Of a DNA stretch of 64,000 nucleotides, positions 62,461 to 64,000 are shown piece by piece; the first letter of the stretch is position 1; the number at the start of each line of letters is the position of its first letter. This DNA is from JABDPF01 sp036351055 (GTDB lineage: Bacteria > Pseudomonadota > Gammaproteobacteria > Xanthomonadales > SZUA-36): assembly GCA_036351055.1 (NCBI GenBank), contig JAZBOH010000155.1, forward strand, positions 46,211-110,210. The letters run 5' to 3'. Both the position numbers and the translations under genes were made by a program. Under the pieces are notes generated by a model. That model searched no databases and was not told where the DNA came from. It saw nothing but the letters and a program-made list of their open reading frames with translations.

Positions 62461-63350
62461 TGCAGATCCCGCGTGCTGTGGAATGCCTCGATGGCCAGAA
62501 GGGCCCGCTTCGCCGCGAGGTCTTCACCGCTCGAGGCGAGGATCGCCAGTCGGTCGAAAACAGCCTCGTTCCCGCTGTTTGCCAGCGCCAGGGCCGCTGT
62601 TGCGCCAAGCTCCCGGTGCTCCAGCAGGCTGAACAGCAGATCCATGGTTTCCGGGCGGTCAATAATGACCGGTGCGAGTTCCGCCAGCACCAGCGACGCC
62701 GTGGCCACATCGTGCATGGTGGGGGCGGAGGCAACGATAAATTCCAGCTCGGCGGGATCGTACAGGCCGCGCGCGGCGCGGATCCGCGCGGCTGTTTCGG
62801 CATCGCTGCTGGCCGCGATGGAACGGACAAAGTTTTCTGCCTGCGGGATTGCCGTAGCCGAATCAAGCCTGGTTCTCTCCGCCCGCAGCCGTTTTTCATG
62901 ACGCGACCACTCGGCCAGCGAGCCCGTCGCCGCGGCACGGATATTGAAAAGCGGGACCCCCATTCCCGGGTGTTCCTCGTGGGGAACCAGGATCCGGGAC
63001 CGTCGTTCGGCCAGGTATTCGAGCACCTGCGGCCCGATGACCCCGGGTTCAAAATCGCCCAGGGCCAGCGCCAGGGAATGCAGGACCTTCTCACGTGCCG
63101 GGTCGGTCCAGCCGGCGTCCAATTCGATGGCACGGACCGTGCGCATCAGTTCTTCGCCGCGCCCTTCACGGGCCAGTTCGAAAAGCGATTCCAGGTGGAT
63201 CCTTGTTTCGGCCAGGCTGGATGCTTCTATGGCGGCGTGGCGGTTCCAGTTGGGTTTGGGCAGTGCGCGGTCGGCCGCTGCGGCCGGGGTGGCGGCCAGC
63301 AGGAAACATGCGATCAGTACAGTGGCCCGGGAGTTCATATTCATGCTCAA
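62457..63350 (-). CDS. Exported helical-repeat protein of unknown function
   Basis: The 297-residue protein has a signal peptide (residues 1-26, TPAAAADRA). The mature part is helical with HEAT-like spacing: LFSLLEHRELGATAALALAN and DRLAILASSGEDLAAKRALL suggest alpha-alpha repeats toward the C terminus. No catalytic motif is seen. It overlaps the M14 peptidase by 4 nt, so it probably works with it, perhaps as a periplasmic chaperone, inhibitor or folding partner (inference). Confidence 0.65.
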   Translation of the reverse strand: MSMNMNSRATVLIACFLLAATPAAAADRALPKPNWNRHAAIEASSLAETRIHLESLFELAREGRGEELMRTVRAIELDAGWTDPAREKVLHSLALALGDFEPGVIGPQVLEYLAERRSRILVPHEEHPGMGVPLFNIRAAATGSLAEWSRHEKRLRAERTRLDSATAIPQAENFVRSIAASSDAETAARIRAARGLYDPAELEFIVASAPTMHDVATASLVLAELAPVIIDRPETMDLLFSLLEHRELGATAALALANSGNEAVFDRLAILASSGEDLAAKRALLAIEAFHSTRDLQ

Positions 63351-63455
63351 TAATAGGGTATTTCAGCAGTAAACCCCAACAGAAGAAGATCGTTGATTTG
63401 TTTGACCCGATCAACCGAAAATAGGTTCAGGCGTGACATCCCCGAAGGACAGAAC

Positions 63456-64000
63456 ATGAACGAATGCATCACGGCACTGGAGTACGAGGGCGGCATCACC
63501 GCGATCGACAGCGGAATGGTCCGGCCCCAGATGGCGGCCTGTTACCTGTTGGAAACCGGGTCTGCCCTGGCGGTGATTGAAACCGGAAACGCGGCCAGCG
63601 TCGGGCGGATTCTGAAAGTGGTCGAAAGCCGCGGACGCCAGCCAGAAGAGATCAGCCACGTGATCGTGACGCATGTACACCTGGACCATGCCGGCGGCGC
63701 CGGCTCCCTGATGCAGCACCTGCCGCAGGCGAAGCTGGTGGCCCACCCCTACGCGGCGCGCCACCTGGTCGACCCCTCGAAACTGGAGGCCAGTGCCCGT
63801 GGCGTCTACGGCGACGCCCGTTTCGACGAGATGTACGGCGCCTTGCAGCCGGTTGCCGAAGAGCGCGTACTGGTGATGGAAGACGGAGATGAGCTGCAGG
63901 TCGGGGGCAGAACCTTGTCTTTCATGGACGCGCCGGGACATGCCCGCCACCATTTCACGGTGTGGGACGAAGCGAGTTGCGGCTGGTTTACCGGTGATAC
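63456..64000 (+). CDS. MBL-fold metallo-hydrolase, 3' end outside the window
   Basis: The frame opens at ATG 63456 (MNECITALEYEGGITAIDSG) and runs to the window edge, about 181 codons. The metallo-beta-lactamase signature THVHLDHAGGAG (H-x-H-x-D-H) is near residue 72. APGHARHHFTVW supplies the next metal His, and WFTGDT the bridging Asp. The family includes glyoxalase II-like and other hydrolases, and the substrate is not determined. A GAAGGAC site precedes the start. Confidence 0.82.
   Translation, partial: MNECITALEYEGGITAIDSGMVRPQMAACYLLETGSALAVIETGNAASVGRILKVVESRGRQPEEISHVIVTHVHLDHAGGAGSLMQHLPQAKLVAHPYAARHLVDPSKLEASARGVYGDARFDEMYGALQPVAEERVLVMEDGDELQVGGRTLSFMDAPGHARHHFTVWDEASCGWFTGD

Overview
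This is a dense, GC-rich chromosomal window of a gammaproteobacterium. Several gene orders are typical of that class: engB divergent from cytochrome c4-dsbA-EEP phosphatase, tsaD-folB-folK, rpsU-yqeY-dnaG-rpoD followed by tRNA-Ile2(CAU), and a moa cluster. The secreted M14 peptidase style, the GGGGTCAGAGTAA hairpins and the mixed metabolic content recall Chromatiales, Woeseiales or Xanthomonadales-related environmental lineages. The sequence alone does not fix the genus.

Region 1 (1-22.4 kb) is mostly core genome: a TRAP small permease, trmH, aroE, hemB, engB, cytochrome c4, dsbA, a lytic transglycosylase, two complex I-related homologues (NDUFA9-like and NDUFAF7/MidA-like) around cca, a folate group (PTR1-like pteridine reductase, folK, folB), tsaD, ggt, the macromolecular synthesis operon and tRNA-Ile2. 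Many neighbours overlap by 4-32 nt, including convergent ends.

Region 2 (22.4-43.7 kb) is accessory. It holds a decayed Doc/Fic toxin, ygiQ, an ene-reductase with TspO, two UspE-like proteins, a LamB-type porin, an operon of a TPR regulator with an exported EEP hydrolase and a phospholipase D lipoprotein, SYLF and D15 envelope proteins, a DUF1254-barrel-DUF1254 cassette, a membrane protein with a strict five-residue glycine repeat, and remnants of an acyltransferase and a phytanoyl-CoA dioxygenase.

Region 3 (43.7-50.0 kb) is the most striking part. It is a five-gene minus-strand operon made of a NuoF-type iron-sulfur/GltD-type flavoprotein fusion, an [FeFe]-hydrogenase large subunit with all H-cluster motifs but one internal frameshift, and a complete NitT/TauT-type ABC importer. 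An [FeFe]-hydrogenase of the glutamate synthase-linked type welded to an importer is unusual in a gammaproteobacterium. The likely logic is H2/NAD(P)H electron exchange coupled to uptake of an unknown solute.

Region 4 (50.3-64 kb) carries a TonB receptor whose apparent start codon is ATC, rsgA, a Ca/Na antiporter, a GH109-type Gfo/Idh/MocA enzyme, a trans-sulfuration enzyme, moaC facing moaA-moaD-moaE, a large secreted M14 carboxypeptidase with two C-terminal modules plus an overlapping helical-repeat partner, and the start of an MBL-fold hydrolase.

Repeats: a GGGGTCAG(A/G)GTAA hairpin family lies at the ends of three unrelated genes and supplies their last codons and stop codon. A second hairpin family at 13.0-13.2 kb occurs in two copies with covarying stems.
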